A stretch of DNA of 64,000 nucleotides from Ostreibacterium oceani (GTDB taxonomy: Bacteria; Pseudomonadota; Gammaproteobacteria; Cardiobacteriales; Ostreibacteriaceae). Of the stretch, positions 17,200-25,912 are shown one piece after another. Both the position numbers and the translations under genes were made by a program. Below the pieces are notes generated by a model, which did not search any database, was not told the origin of the DNA, and worked only from the letters and a program-made list of their open reading frames with translations. Every line of letters begins with the position of its first letter. Position 1 is the stretch's first letter. Where the stretch lies: NCBI RefSeq assembly GCF_009362845.1, contig NZ_WHNW01000006.1:38840-102839 (forward strand), written 5' to 3'.

Positions 17200-17415
17200 A
17201 TGCCCACAGTTAAAGTACGAGATAACGAACCTTTTGATGTCGCACTCAGACGCTTTAAGCGTTCTTGTGAGAAGGCAGGAATTTTATCAGAGGTGCGTGC
17301 TCGTGAGTTTTTTGAAAAGCCTACGCAGGAAAGAAAGCGTAAAAAATCTGCAGCAGTCAAGCGTAATGCGAGACGAATTAAACTGGAAAAGAAGCGTTTC
17401 GAAAGATTGTATTAA
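17200..17415 (+). CDS. rpsU: 30S ribosomal protein S21
   Basis: 71 residues, the standard length. The sequence starts [20 protein letters not shown], continues [20 protein letters not shown] and ends in the Lys/Arg-rich tail [13 protein letters not shown], all characteristic. S21 is needed for initiation on Shine-Dalgarno-dependent messages. It heads the macromolecular synthesis group rpsU-yqeY-dnaG-rpoD, but 381 nt with a structured element separate it from yqeY. Its stop lies in a 13-nt tandem duplication. Confidence 0.98.
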   Translation: MPTVKVRDNEPFDVALRRFKRSCEKAGILSEVRAREFFEKPTQERKRKKSAAVKRNARRIKLEKKRFERLY

Positions 17416-17429
17416 CAGATTGTATTAAT
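17404..17429. repeat. 13-nt tandem duplication straddling the rpsU stop codon
   Basis: AGATTGTATTAAC (17404-17416) is followed by AGATTGTATTAAT (17417-17429). The functional stop TAA is at 17413-17415. Confidence 0.93.
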
Positions 17430-17796
17430 TAATACATCACGCTAGGCTCCACGGCATTAGCTTCACGACTGATTTTTGTTGGCTGCCTGATTGGCTGGTA
17501 GGTTCGTTGGCTGACTGGGGCATTGGGTATTGCTTACGGTAGTTGTTGCGGTCGTTTACTGTAATGGCTACCTTAGTTGTTTGTTTTCTTATCCGTGTTG
17601 TCAAAGGAGCGCCTGAGCAGACAGCTTAACTGTTTGTTAATAAATCGAATAGCCAGTATTCTGTGAGGCGCTTTTATGGGGTGGCTGGTGGTGACTGGCA
17701 GTGACTGATTGTTTTCTCTTTGTAATTGGTTAATTAGATTTGGTTAATTTGTAAACGATAGCAACCTAACGCCACAATATCAATGACAGTATATCA
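17416..17796. other. Intergenic region rpsU-yqeY
   Basis: No open frame of interest is seen. It contains a three-way-junction RNA candidate (17605-17675, listed separately) and, at its right end, a 14-nt duplication that overlaps the yqeY start. Confidence 0.75.
17605..17675 (+). ncRNA. Candidate structured RNA (three-way junction) between rpsU and yqeY
   Basis: Three nested perfect or near-perfect helices can form. The outer stem AGCGCCT (17608-17614) pairs with AGGCGCT (17666-17672), and flanking AAA/TTT extends it. Hairpin A pairs CAGACAG (17618-17624) with CTGTTTG (17630-17636) around CTTAA. Hairpin B pairs GAATA (17647-17651) with TATTC (17657-17661) around GCCAG. A short T run follows. 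It may be an elaborate terminator after rpsU, a processing site, or a regulatory element for yqeY-dnaG-rpoD. I do not recognise a named family; it does not match the hammerhead core. Confidence 0.5.
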
Positions 17797-17804
17797 ATGA
17801 CAGT
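17777..17804. repeat. 14-nt tandem duplication straddling the yqeY start codon
   Basis: ATATCAATGACAGT occurs at 17777-17790 and 17791-17804, perfect. Each copy has an ATG; only the second (17797) opens the yqeY frame. The first gives a five-codon frame ending in TGA that overlaps the real ATG. Confidence 0.93.
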
Positions 17805-18249
17805 AAAAGAAACGCTAAAAACTGCGACAATATCGGCAATGAAGGCTGGTGAAAAAAGTCGCCTTCTTGTTCTTAGAACTGCATCAGCGGCGATTAAGCA
17901 GTGCGAAATTGACACGCAAACGACATTGTCTAGTGATGAACAGCTTGCCGTAATCGCGCAGTTAATTAAGCAAAGAAAAGATTCAGAGGCACAATTTCGG
18001 CAAGCCAATCGGCTCGATTTGGCGGAAAAAGAACAGGCTGAAATAGCGGTGTTGACTGAATTCTTACCCGCGCCCTTGAGCGAGGCAGAAATCCACGTGC
18101 TGATTGACGCAGCAATTGAACAAACCGCGGCAACAGGTGTCGGTGATATGCGCCAAGTCATGGATTTGTTGAAACCCAAGCTGCTCGGTCGTGCTGACTT
18201 AGGGCAGGTCAGCCAATGGGTTAAGTTACATTTGAGTCGCCTGACGTAA
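17797..18249 (+). CDS. yqeY: GatB/YqeY domain-containing protein
   Basis: 150 residues, the usual size. Typical stretches are TISAMKAGEKSRLLVLRTAS at the N-terminus, AQLIKQRKDSEAQFRQANR and AVLTEFLPAPLSEAEI in the middle, and VMDLLKPKLLGRADLGQVS near the end. The domain is shared with the tRNA-binding tail of GatB amidotransferases; the role of the free-standing protein is not established. Its position between rpsU and dnaG is common in gammaproteobacteria and fits a translation-linked function. Confidence 0.95.
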   Translation: MTVKETLKTATISAMKAGEKSRLLVLRTASAAIKQCEIDTQTTLSSDEQLAVIAQLIKQRKDSEAQFRQANRLDLAEKEQAEIAVLTEFLPAPLSEAEIHVLIDAAIEQTAATGVGDMRQVMDLLKPKLLGRADLGQVSQWVKLHLSRLT

Positions 18250-18327
18250 AAGGGATATAAAAAGTAAAGTGGCGTAAAAAGCGACGGCTGCAGTGTTGTT
18301 AGCCCCGTTAACAAGTCTGATGCAAAG

Positions 18328-18360
18328 CTAGATGCCACGCTAGATGCCACGCTAGGTGCG
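18328..18360. repeat. 12-nt tandem repeat in the yqeY-dnaG gap
   Basis: CTAGATGCCACG is present twice and a third, degenerate copy follows. The 298-nt gap otherwise shows no gene. Confidence 0.85.
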
Positions 18361-18506
18361 GCGTTTGAAAGTGGTTATCGAAAGCAGTTATCGAGAGCAG
18401 TCAGGAATAGACATTGAGTGCTTAATGGATAACGGGTTTGTTTCTATGGGTGGTTGTTTTTTTAATAATGATTTTCAAGGAGTGACGAAATAACTTCAGC
18501 CGCAAA

Positions 18507-18551
18507 ATGACCTCAACCGTAAATCAACAGCGACCTTTAAATACTTTGTGA
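18507..18551 (+). other. 14-codon upstream frame overlapping the dnaG start
   Basis: ATG 18507 opens a frame encoding MTSTVNQQRPLNTL that stops at TGA 18549-18551, overlapping the dnaG GTG (18548) as GTGA. Such overlaps can couple translation. No strong ribosome binding site precedes either start. Confidence 0.4.
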
Positions 18552-20278
18552 AACGCATTGCCAATAATTTTATCGATGAATTACTCAGCCATGTTGATAT
18601 TGTCAATGTGGTTGATTCGCGTGTGTCACTTAAAAAAGCGGGGCGTAATTTACAGGCTTGCTGTCCTTTTCATGATGAAAAAACGCCTTCATTTACGGTG
18701 TCGCCGACTAAGCAGTTCTATCACTGTTTTGGTTGCGGTGCGTCTGGTAATGCCATCCGTTTTGTGATGGAGTTTGAGCATTTGTCTTTTGTCGATGCCG
18801 TTGAAAAATTAGCGGAAACCTATCAAATTCCTGTGCGCTATGATCAAGTCGATACGGTTAAACAACAAAAGCGCAAAAATCTATATGATTTGCTAGATGA
18901 AACCGCGACTTATTATACGAATAATTTGTACCAACCAACGGGTGAAAAGGCGCGAAAATACCTTGCGATGCGTCAGTTAGATGTTGAAACGGCAGATTTC
19001 TTTCGTCTCGGATTTTCGTTACCAGGCAATACGCTACAACGCCAATTCAATGGTGACTTTAGCAACGAAGATTTAACCAAAGCAGGGTTGTTGGCACAGG
19101 GGAATAACGGCGCTTATGACCAGTTTCGTGAGCGACTGATGTTCCCCATTCGAGATGCGCGAGGGCGTGTGCTCGGTTTTGGTGCGCGTGCGTTAGGCGA
19201 TGCGATGCCTAAATATCTAAACTCTAGCGAGACAGACGTTTTTCAAAAACGGTTTGTCCTTTACGGGCTTTATGAGTTGTTGCAGTCTAGCACCAAAGTC
19301 GAGCGGCTGATTGTCGTCGAGGGTTATATGGATGTGATTGCGCTTTATCAAAAAGGCATTTTAGGCGCGGTGGCAACGCTAGGTACGGCGTTTACCCCTG
19401 AGCATTTGCAACTGGCACAAAAATACACCCATAAAATTTATATCTGCTTTGATGGCGATAACGCAGGCAAGCGCGCGGCAGAGCGTGCATTATCGGTTAT
19501 TTTACCTGTCATGCGATTGGATGTTGAGATTCGGTTTGTCTTTTTACCCGACGGGGAAGACCCCGATACACTGGTTCGCCAGATTGGGCAAAAAGCATTC
19601 AACGCACATTTGGAAAAAGGGGTTATCTTTAGCGAATTTGTCTATGAATCGTTGATTGGCGATAGTCAGCTAGAATTCGTTGAAGGTCGTGGGGAAGTGG
19701 CGGCAAGGGCGCGAAAATTATTTGATGAATTGCCTAATTCAGATTTTAAAGGCTTGCTTTACCAAGGGCTAAAAGAGCGCTTAGGGATGGATATCTATCA
19801 ACTGTCTAAGCCGACAATAGCAGAGCGGCATCCTGCGGCGCCATTTGTGCCGTCGCAGCCATCCGCTAGACACTATGGCGCGTCGCAGTATCGAGGGACG
19901 GCAGAAAGCCATCTGATACGCTTATTATCGATGTATCCGTTGCTTGCTGTTCATGTGTTGCATTTATCGTTGATTCAACAGGCGCAGCAACCTGATGCGT
20001 TATTGCTCTATAAAATGATTCGTTATTTACAGTTACATGGCAATCAACCAGCGGTCATTTTACATTTTTCTGAACACCTAAACGAACTAGAAAGGCAGCG
20101 TTTTCATGCCATTATGACCCAAGAAAATGTCGGTACATTATTGCCAGGAGAAACCGAAGAAACCAAAAATCACCGACTCCACAAAGAATTTGTGATTATG
20201 TTAGAGAATTATTTGAATCGTTTACGAGATAAAACGATTAAACGACTTGAAATAAATTATTCCGCACCCATAAATTGA
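18548..20278 (+). CDS. dnaG: DNA primase
   Basis: Synthesises RNA primers at the replication fork. The 576-residue protein begins at GTG 18548 (KRIANNFIDELLSHVDIVNVV). The zinc-binding domain is CCPFHDEKTPSFTVSP and FYHCFGCGASGNAIRF. The catalytic core has FPIRDARGRVLGFGARAL and the TOPRIM elements VVEGYMDVIALYQ and CFDGDNAGKRAAERAL. The C-terminal helicase-binding domain (about 440-576) is divergent. No in-frame ATG exists upstream that would suit, so the GTG start is well supported. rpoD follows after 42 nt. Confidence 0.97.
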   Translation: MKRIANNFIDELLSHVDIVNVVDSRVSLKKAGRNLQACCPFHDEKTPSFTVSPTKQFYHCFGCGASGNAIRFVMEFEHLSFVDAVEKLAETYQIPVRYDQVDTVKQQKRKNLYDLLDETATYYTNNLYQPTGEKARKYLAMRQLDVETADFFRLGFSLPGNTLQRQFNGDFSNEDLTKAGLLAQGNNGAYDQFRERLMFPIRDARGRVLGFGARALGDAMPKYLNSSETDVFQKRFVLYGLYELLQSSTKVERLIVVEGYMDVIALYQKGILGAVATLGTAFTPEHLQLAQKYTHKIYICFDGDNAGKRAAERALSVILPVMRLDVEIRFVFLPDGEDPDTLVRQIGQKAFNAHLEKGVIFSEFVYESLIGDSQLEFVEGRGEVAARARKLFDELPNSDFKGLLYQGLKERLGMDIYQLSKPTIAERHPAAPFVPSQPSARHYGASQYRGTAESHLIRLLSMYPLLAVHVLHLSLIQQAQQPDALLLYKMIRYLQLHGNQPAVILHFSEHLNELERQRFHAIMTQENVGTLLPGETEETKNHRLHKEFVIMLENYLNRLRDKTIKRLEINYSAPIN

Positions 20279-20320
20279 GGGTAGTGCGCGCGCTGGATTT
20301 ACCATGAGGAACCTAAAATT

Positions 20321-22156
20321 ATGACCGATTTCGTTGAACAAGATCAAGATCAAGAAGCTATCTTTAAAGAGCTGATTGCCAAGGGGATGGAGCAGGGCTT
20401 TTTGACTTATGCAGAAATTAATGAATTAATTCCTGAGGAGGTCATGGATCCTGAGCAGATAGAGGATATCATGGAGTCCATTGTAGAAATGGGCGTTGAT
20501 GTAATTGAGCGCCCCGAAAATGTGGCCGAAGGGCTGGGCGCCAATGTAATTGCCGATGAAGTCATCGAGGAGAGCCCTGATTTCAGTAGTGCAATGGAAA
20601 TTGGTAGCACGACCGATCCCGTACGCTTATATATGCGAGAGATGGGTTCTGTTAGCTTGTTGACGCGTGACGGCGAGATTGAAATCGCCAAGCGAATTGA
20701 ACGCGGCCTCAATGAAATTCAATCTGCGATTGCTGCATTTCCCCCGTGTATTGATATTTTACTTGAAAAAATTGATCAAATCGTCGAACAGGACGAGGGG
20801 AAACTCAGCGATTATATCAATAACTTTGGTTTTGTTGTGGATGAAACATCAACGACAAATACAGCGACAGACAATAGCGACGACAGTGATGACGTCAATG
20901 CCGATGACGACGATGATTCTGATCCGCCAGTGAAAAATAGTGAAGACTATGACAAAATGCTGGATGAACAGATTGTATTACTTCGGCAGCTCGTTGATGA
21001 CTGGAAACAAGCACTGCAAAAAGGCTACGACACGAAAAAAGAAAAAGCCTGTCGACAAGCGGTTTATAATCACTTTATGGAGTTTTCGTTTTCAATCTCG
21101 GCAACGGAAATGATGATAAATGGCTATCAAAAGCCCATTCGCCAAATTCGTGATATCGAAGCAATCCTGAGAAAAATCATCGTTGATGAATGCCAAATGC
21201 CGATAAAGACGTTTGTTGATAAATTTGTCGGCGCCGAAGAAGACCTAGATTGGGTCAAAAAAACCACCAAAAGCAGCCGCACCAAATATGCACAAAAACT
21301 AAAAGACCGCGAAGAAGAAATTGTCGCATTACAGTCTCAGTTTAAGGCAATCGAAGCAACCTATGGCATTCCTGCTAGCGTCATACGTGAATTAAATAAA
21401 GAAATGCGCGTCGGTGAAAATGCGGCGCAAAAAGCCAAACGTGAAATGGTTGAGGCCAATTTGCGACTGGTGATTTCAATCGCCAAAAAATACACCAATC
21501 GCGGGTTACAGTTCCTTGACTTAATCCAAGAGGGGAATATCGGTCTAATGAAGGCGGTTGATAAATTTGAATACCGCCGTGGGTTTAAGTTTTCGACGTA
21601 TGCAACCTGGTGGATTCGCCAAGCGATTACCCGCTCGATTGCAGACCAAGCGCGCACCATTAGAATTCCCGTCCATATGATTGAAACGATTAATAAACTC
21701 AATCGAATTTCTCGGCAAATGGTGCAGGAAATGGGGCGAGATCCCACCCCAGAAGAGCTCGCTATTCGGATGGAGATTCCCGAAGACAAAATTCGTAAAG
21801 TGATCAAAATCGCCAAAGAACCCGTGTCGATGGAAACCCCAGTGGGAGATGACGAAGATTCAAGCTTGGGTGATTTCGTCGAGGATACCAATATCCCGTC
21901 GCCGCTTGATGTGGCAACGAACGCGGGGCTTCAAGAGGCGATGCGTGAAATTTTGGATGGGCTTACCACTCGCGAAGAAAAAGTACTGCGTATGCGGTTT
22001 GGAATTGATATGAATACCGATCATACCTTAGAAGAGGTCGGGAAGCAGTTTGACGTGACGCGTGAACGGATTCGACAAATCGAAGCCAAAGCACTACGTA
22101 AACTGCGCCATCCTAACCGCTCTGAAATTTTAAAAGCGTTCTTGGATAAAAATTAG
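20321..22156 (+). CDS. rpoD: RNA polymerase sigma factor RpoD (sigma-70)
   Basis: The housekeeping sigma factor, 611 residues. Region 1.1 begins [20 protein letters not shown]; region 1.2 is [21 protein letters not shown]. The non-conserved region holds an acidic low-complexity insert at about residues 175-210 ([17 protein letters not shown]). Regions 2.1-2.4 show [21 protein letters not shown] and [20 protein letters not shown], and region 4.2 [20 protein letters not shown]. It is preceded by AGGAACC about 10 nt before the ATG. The gene order dnaG-rpoD is conserved widely. Confidence 0.99.
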   Translation: MTDFVEQDQDQEAIFKELIAKGMEQGFLTYAEINELIPEEVMDPEQIEDIMESIVEMGVDVIERPENVAEGLGANVIADEVIEESPDFSSAMEIGSTTDPVRLYMREMGSVSLLTRDGEIEIAKRIERGLNEIQSAIAAFPPCIDILLEKIDQIVEQDEGKLSDYINNFGFVVDETSTTNTATDNSDDSDDVNADDDDDSDPPVKNSEDYDKMLDEQIVLLRQLVDDWKQALQKGYDTKKEKACRQAVYNHFMEFSFSISATEMMINGYQKPIRQIRDIEAILRKIIVDECQMPIKTFVDKFVGAEEDLDWVKKTTKSSRTKYAQKLKDREEEIVALQSQFKAIEATYGIPASVIRELNKEMRVGENAAQKAKREMVEANLRLVISIAKKYTNRGLQFLDLIQEGNIGLMKAVDKFEYRRGFKFSTYATWWIRQAITRSIADQARTIRIPVHMIETINKLNRISRQMVQEMGRDPTPEELAIRMEIPEDKIRKVIKIAKEPVSMETPVGDDEDSSLGDFVEDTNIPSPLDVATNAGLQEAMREILDGLTTREEKVLRMRFGIDMNTDHTLEEVGKQFDVTRERIRQIEAKALRKLRHPNRSEILKAFLDKN

Positions 22157-22287
22157 TCTGAACAGACATTTGCCAGAATAAACAAGCAGGTAACGCCATG
22201 GAGGGCAATGGGAAGCAATGGGAAGCATGCGCTATATAATCGTCTAGCTTGTTCGTAAGGAACTAGCCTGTTCGTGGGGTCGCTGAC

Positions 22288-22743
22288 TTATGGTTTGAGA
22301 GATAGCTGCATTCGAAGTCCAGATGCGTCAATGTAGTAATCAGGTAATCGGGTCTTGCAGCGAAATCCCAGCGACTGATACAGCGCTATTGCCGTTTGAT
22401 TGCTTTCTCGAACTTCTAGTGTCAAGTAATTGACGTGTTTTTCTGAGGCGTTTTTGATGATGTGCATAAGCAGTAATTTGGCAATACCTTGTTTGCGATA
22501 GTTTGCATGGACGGCGAGCGAATATAATCGCCAGGCGTCTTTTTTTACCAGCACCAACACATAACCAAGCACGAGTTGTTGGTCATTGTAGGCGATTACT
22601 AGTTGATTGCGTGGGTGTTGTAAATGGTATTTAAATGCGCGTTTGGTTAATTTACCATCGGCGGGGGAAAAACAAGTCTCTTCAAGGGCGAGTAATGCGA
22701 GCAAATCAGACGGCTCTGCCGTTCTTAGGTGGACCTCTGTCAT
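22288..22743 (-). CDS. rimI: Ribosomal protein S18-alanine N-acetyltransferase-like GNAT protein
   Basis: A 151-residue single GNAT domain. Acetyl-CoA binding is marked by LAVHANYRKQGIAKLLLMHI and the C-terminal motif ALYQSLGFRCKTRLPDYY resembles RimI (usually LGFxxxGxRxxYY). RimI acetylates the N-terminus of S18. The start overlaps the stop of the upstream DUF2156 gene by 4 nt (ATGA), so the two are translationally coupled. The usual partner tsaB is not adjacent, so assignment to RimI rather than another GNAT is likely but not certain. Confidence 0.8.
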   Translation of the reverse strand: MTEVHLRTAEPSDLLALLALEETCFSPADGKLTKRAFKYHLQHPRNQLVIAYNDQQLVLGYVLVLVKKDAWRLYSLAVHANYRKQGIAKLLLMHIIKNASEKHVNYLTLEVRESNQTAIALYQSLGFRCKTRLPDYYIDASGLRMQLSLKP

Positions 22744-23750
22744 TGATATGTCGTTGGTGCACTAGGGAGAGATTTTTTATAAATGGTGTATTTGGCGATG
22801 AGACGGCTGGGCTTGTAGGACATTTTGACTTTTTTTAGATTGTCAAAGCCCATATCATCACCAACGTTGATGTTTTCGACTTGGTATTCATTGGCGAGTA
22901 TTTTGGCGAATTCTCTAAAAATAAACTGCGCGCAGCCAAAGACTTCAAAGTCGGTTTTTTCCACGATAACACTGGCCGTATGCTGATTGATTTTCTCGCC
23001 AACAGTAAATCCTTTGATTTCATCATCAATCAAGATAACCAAACCAATTAAATTTAGAAAAGTATAGTCGTTTAACATACGCTTGATAGCGACACGTTCG
23101 CTATAGATGCCATCGAGAAAGCGTTCACTTTCATCTTGCGGTAAGCAGCGCATACGATCGGCAATCCATTTGTTGAGCAGCGATAATATGCCCTGACGGT
23201 GCTTGTCAACGACTAACATTTCGAGGCGATGACTGCTGTGTACGCGTTTGAAGCGGTTAATTTCGTTGCGCTTATTGCTAAATCCAGCGCCAGGTAAATC
23301 AATTAATTCTTGCGCGTGGTAAATATAATCAACCAAAGCACGCTCAACAATATAGTCTTCTAAAAAATCAAAAACTAAAGCACCTGCCTCTAAATCATTG
23401 ACAAAATTTGCCAGCAAAAACTCATCCACGTATTCAATGCGGGGGACGGTATGTGTGTCGTTGTTTTCTTCCATCAGCGCAAAACATCGGTGCATTGCAG
23501 CAATCGCATTTTCTGGCTGCCCAATCGGTGGTAGTAACATAGATAACTGCCCATGACTTAACAAAAAAAAGCAGAAACTGTCTTCGATGATGGCGTAAAA
23601 CCCACTGCCATTACTCAGCCATAAATAGTTAGCGGCAAAGGTATAGTCGCTTGTATCCAAGTCGAGTTGAGCCAGATAATAATCCATGACGGGTTTAGTT
23701 GATAGCGCAAAGGGTGCTAAAACCACGTCACCGATTTTTAAAATAGACAT
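22740..23750 (-). CDS. DUF2156 (phosphatidylglycerol lysyltransferase C-terminal-like) protein
   Basis: 336 residues matching the DUF2156 pattern, a double GNAT-like fold: an N-terminal half with NYLWLSNGSGFYAIIEDSFC, then LPGAGFSNKRNEINRFKRVH, which resembles the LxGxxxxxKRNxINxF signature, and a C-terminal half with LIDDEIKGFTVGEKINQHTASV followed by the ending VNVGDDMGFDNLKKVKMSYKP-like segment near 310. DUF2156 proteins include aminoacyl transferases that modify lipids, but stand-alone forms are uncharacterised. It is soluble and coupled to rimI by a 4-nt overlap. Confidence 0.82.
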   Translation of the reverse strand: MSILKIGDVVLAPFALSTKPVMDYYLAQLDLDTSDYTFAANYLWLSNGSGFYAIIEDSFCFFLLSHGQLSMLLPPIGQPENAIAAMHRCFALMEENNDTHTVPRIEYVDEFLLANFVNDLEAGALVFDFLEDYIVERALVDYIYHAQELIDLPGAGFSNKRNEINRFKRVHSSHRLEMLVVDKHRQGILSLLNKWIADRMRCLPQDESERFLDGIYSERVAIKRMLNDYTFLNLIGLVILIDDEIKGFTVGEKINQHTASVIVEKTDFEVFGCAQFIFREFAKILANEYQVENINVGDDMGFDNLKKVKMSYKPSRLIAKYTIYKKSLPSAPTTYQ

Positions 23751-23879
23751 AAGAAAACCAGCAATGAAAGGAGATCATTGTAGCGCTTTTCTGTTATTTG
23801 TGATAGGTAAATAGTATGAAGTAAAACAATACCTTAATGAATTTTGTTGCACAAAATATTGCAGACAATCAGGCGCGTG

Positions 23880-24215
23880 TTAGTGTAATTTAGCTCCATT
23901 TTTGACGGCTTTGTCCACACTTGCAAGGACAATGTGACCACTGTCATCAGAAAAACCCAAGACAAGAACCTGTGACTGAATGGGGCCAATTTGCTTTGCT
24001 GGAAAGTTGATGACCGCCATGACTTGTTTGCCGATGAGTGTTGAGCATTCATAATGATGGGTGATTTGCGCACTGCTCTTGCGAATGCCGATATCTTTAC
24101 CAAAATCAATCTGTAATAAATAGGCGGGTTTTTTTGCCTCGGCGAAGACCTGTGCGTCAATAATTTCACCGACGCGGATATCGATTTTTAGAAAATCATC
24201 AAAGGTAATTGTCAT
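23880..24215 (-). CDS. csaA: CsaA-like tRNA-binding-domain protein
   Basis: A 111-residue single OB-fold tRNA-binding domain, as in CsaA/YgjH and the C-terminus of MetRS. Diagnostic parts are FLKIDIRVGEIIDAQVFAEA, YLLQIDFGKDIGIRKSSAQI, and GKQVMAVINFPAKQIGPIQS. CsaA has been described as a secretion-related chaperone in Bacillus and as a tRNA binder; the biological role is open. It is monocistronic, with 129 nt to the DUF2156 gene, and divergent from the TIGR01777 gene. Confidence 0.92.
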   Translation of the reverse strand: MTITFDDFLKIDIRVGEIIDAQVFAEAKKPAYLLQIDFGKDIGIRKSSAQITHHYECSTLIGKQVMAVINFPAKQIGPIQSQVLVLGFSDDSGHIVLASVDKAVKNGAKLH

Positions 24216-24473
24216 CGGGTTTCCTCGTTGTTGTTGCTTGTTGGCTGCTAGCTGCTCTGGCTGCTGGGTGCTTTTTTTGCGCGCCGCTATTAAATGCCGT
24301 ATGTGTCGCTCACCATACCATTTGGTATATTTTATGCTATGATATTTATATCATACTTATTTTTACTGACAAGTCTTATTTTGTTGATTTTTTGTTGATT
24401 TCATTTTTCAAATCAAGCAGGCAATCCAGTAGGCAATACGTAAACAGGCAGGCTCAGTAATCGAGAGGATTAA

Positions 24474-25394
24474 ATGAAAATTTTAATAACAGGTGGTACA
24501 GGATTTATTGGTGGGCAGTTGACAAAACAATTGCTAGCGATGGGGCACCAGGTGACGGTGTTGACGCGATATCCTCAAAAGCAGTCGATGCAGGCGGGTT
24601 TACGATTGGTTGATTCGTTGTCTCAATTAGCGGATAACGAAATCATCGATGGCATTATTAATTTGGCGGGTGCACCAATTAACAAACGATGGACGCCGCA
24701 GTATAAAAACACATTGATTGATTCTCGAGTAAACACGACAGAACAAATTGCGGCATTAGTGCAGCGATTATTGACGCGACCTCGTGTTTTTATTAGTGGT
24801 TCAGCAATTGGCTTTTACGGACACACTACCTCGGCTGACGGAGCAATAGTTGACGAAACATCACAACCGACTATAGACACACAGCAAAACGATTTTGCGC
24901 ATCAATTATGCGCGCGCTGGGAGGCAGCCGCTGCCACGATAACCGAATTGGGTGTGAAAACCTACATCATCCGCTTAGGGGTTGTCCTCGATTCATCAGG
25001 CGGTGCGTTGGCTGAAATGTTACCTGCGTTTAAACTAGGTCTCGGTGGGAAAATCGGTAGCGGGCGCCAAGGGTTTTCTTGGATTCACCGTGATGATGCG
25101 GTAAATGCTATTCATTTTTTGCTAGCAGATTCAGCATCGCCTGGGGTTTATAATTTGACCGCGCCTTATCCTGTGACAAATGCAGCATTTAGCCAAGCGT
25201 TGGCCAAGGCTTTGCACCGTCCTTGTGTCATGACGATTCCTGCGTTTGCTATTCGTCTGTTATTTGGTGAAATGGGCGAGACTTTGTTACTTAATGGACA
25301 ATGCGTCAAGCCAACGCGCTTGTTATCGACAGGGTTTGCATTTCAATATCCGACATTACAAGAAGCGCTGAGTGGGATAGGGAAAAAACCTTAA
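24474..25394 (+). CDS. TIGR01777 family NAD(P)-dependent epimerase/oxidoreductase (YfcH-like)
   Basis: 306-residue extended short-chain dehydrogenase. The Rossmann start MKILITGGTGFIGGQLTKQL binds the dinucleotide. Family signatures include IINLAGAPINKRWTPQYK, RPRVFISGSAIGFYG, IIRLGVVLDSSGGALAEMLP and FSWIHRDDAVNAIHFLL. The substrate is unknown; plant and cyanobacterial relatives have been linked to cell division. A ribosome binding site (GAGAGG) precedes the ATG. The stop codon lies in a 9-nt tandem repeat. Confidence 0.93.
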   Translation: MKILITGGTGFIGGQLTKQLLAMGHQVTVLTRYPQKQSMQAGLRLVDSLSQLADNEIIDGIINLAGAPINKRWTPQYKNTLIDSRVNTTEQIAALVQRLLTRPRVFISGSAIGFYGHTTSADGAIVDETSQPTIDTQQNDFAHQLCARWEAAAATITELGVKTYIIRLGVVLDSSGGALAEMLPAFKLGLGGKIGSGRQGFSWIHRDDAVNAIHFLLADSASPGVYNLTAPYPVTNAAFSQALAKALHRPCVMTIPAFAIRLLFGEMGETLLLNGQCVKPTRLLSTGFAFQYPTLQEALSGIGKKP

Positions 25395-25413
25395 TGAACT
25401 TAATGAACTTAAG
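25390..25413. repeat. 9-nt tandem repeat straddling the TIGR01777 gene stop
   Basis: CTTAATGAA at 25390-25398 and 25399-25407 is followed by a partial third copy. The stop TAA is at 25392-25394 and recurs in frame 9 nt later. Confidence 0.88.
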
Positions 25414-25912
25414 AAAATCGCATCAATCGCGCAGCGGATTACGGTATAAGCCAACGCGAGTCCGCCGTGCACTTTAGTAAGCGTCCACAACGATAAAATC
25501 CACGAACGGGGTTTGCCCCCCCTGCTATCCCCTGCACGATGAATAAATTAACCTTGACCAAGCACCCACAGGGATTATAATGCTGATAAAGGAGCTCAAG
25601 CACTTTGTGTGTGGGCATGTAAGCAGAGAAAAATATGTGAACAACTGTCACCATGTGAGGATTTTTGGGGTGAGAAATAAAAACAATCAGCATAATAAGT
25701 GCAATATGTATTGGACCCATGCACTGAGCTTGCTTACAACGGTTGCTCGGTGTATACTTAGCATAGTAAGGTTTTGTCATCAAAGGTCAAGATAATCAGC
25801 CCTCTGATCATGCCAGTGAGTCCTTGATAACCTATTAATCAGTGTCAGATATAACGTGCTGGTGATAGATGAAAGGATACACATCAATTCTAAACAAACA
25901 AAGGGAGCAGTT
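25395..25912. other. 518-nt intergenic region with a promoter near its right end
   Basis: Two overlapping open frames here (plus 25580-25795, minus 25439-25783) lack ribosome binding sites and family resemblance and I do not accept them. GGGGTTTGCCCC (25508-25519) forms a small hairpin without a T run. A good sigma-70 promoter is at 25730-25758. Confidence 0.65.
25730..25758 (+). promoter_or_regulatory. Sigma-70 promoter upstream of the exported hypothetical gene
   Basis: TTGCTT (25730-25735), a 17-nt spacer and TATACT (25753-25758). Transcription would start near 25765, about 150 nt ahead of the ATG at 25913. Confidence 0.6.

Noticed and set aside
17605..17675. Degenerate tRNA or hammerhead ribozyme
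   Set aside because: The outer stem is 7 bp like an acceptor stem, but the D-arm, anticodon arm and TTC loop are missing, and the CUGAnGA/GAAA core of a hammerhead is absent.
22157..22287. Possible tRNA or terminator behind rpoD
   Set aside because: Only doubled segments such as CAATGGGAAG are present; no cloverleaf and no GC stem followed by a T run could be formed.
25439..25783. Minus-strand open frame of 114 codons and overlapping plus-strand frame of 71 codons
   Set aside because: Neither has a ribosome binding site or a recognisable fold. A promoter reading the other way (25730-25758) sits inside the minus-strand frame, near its start.
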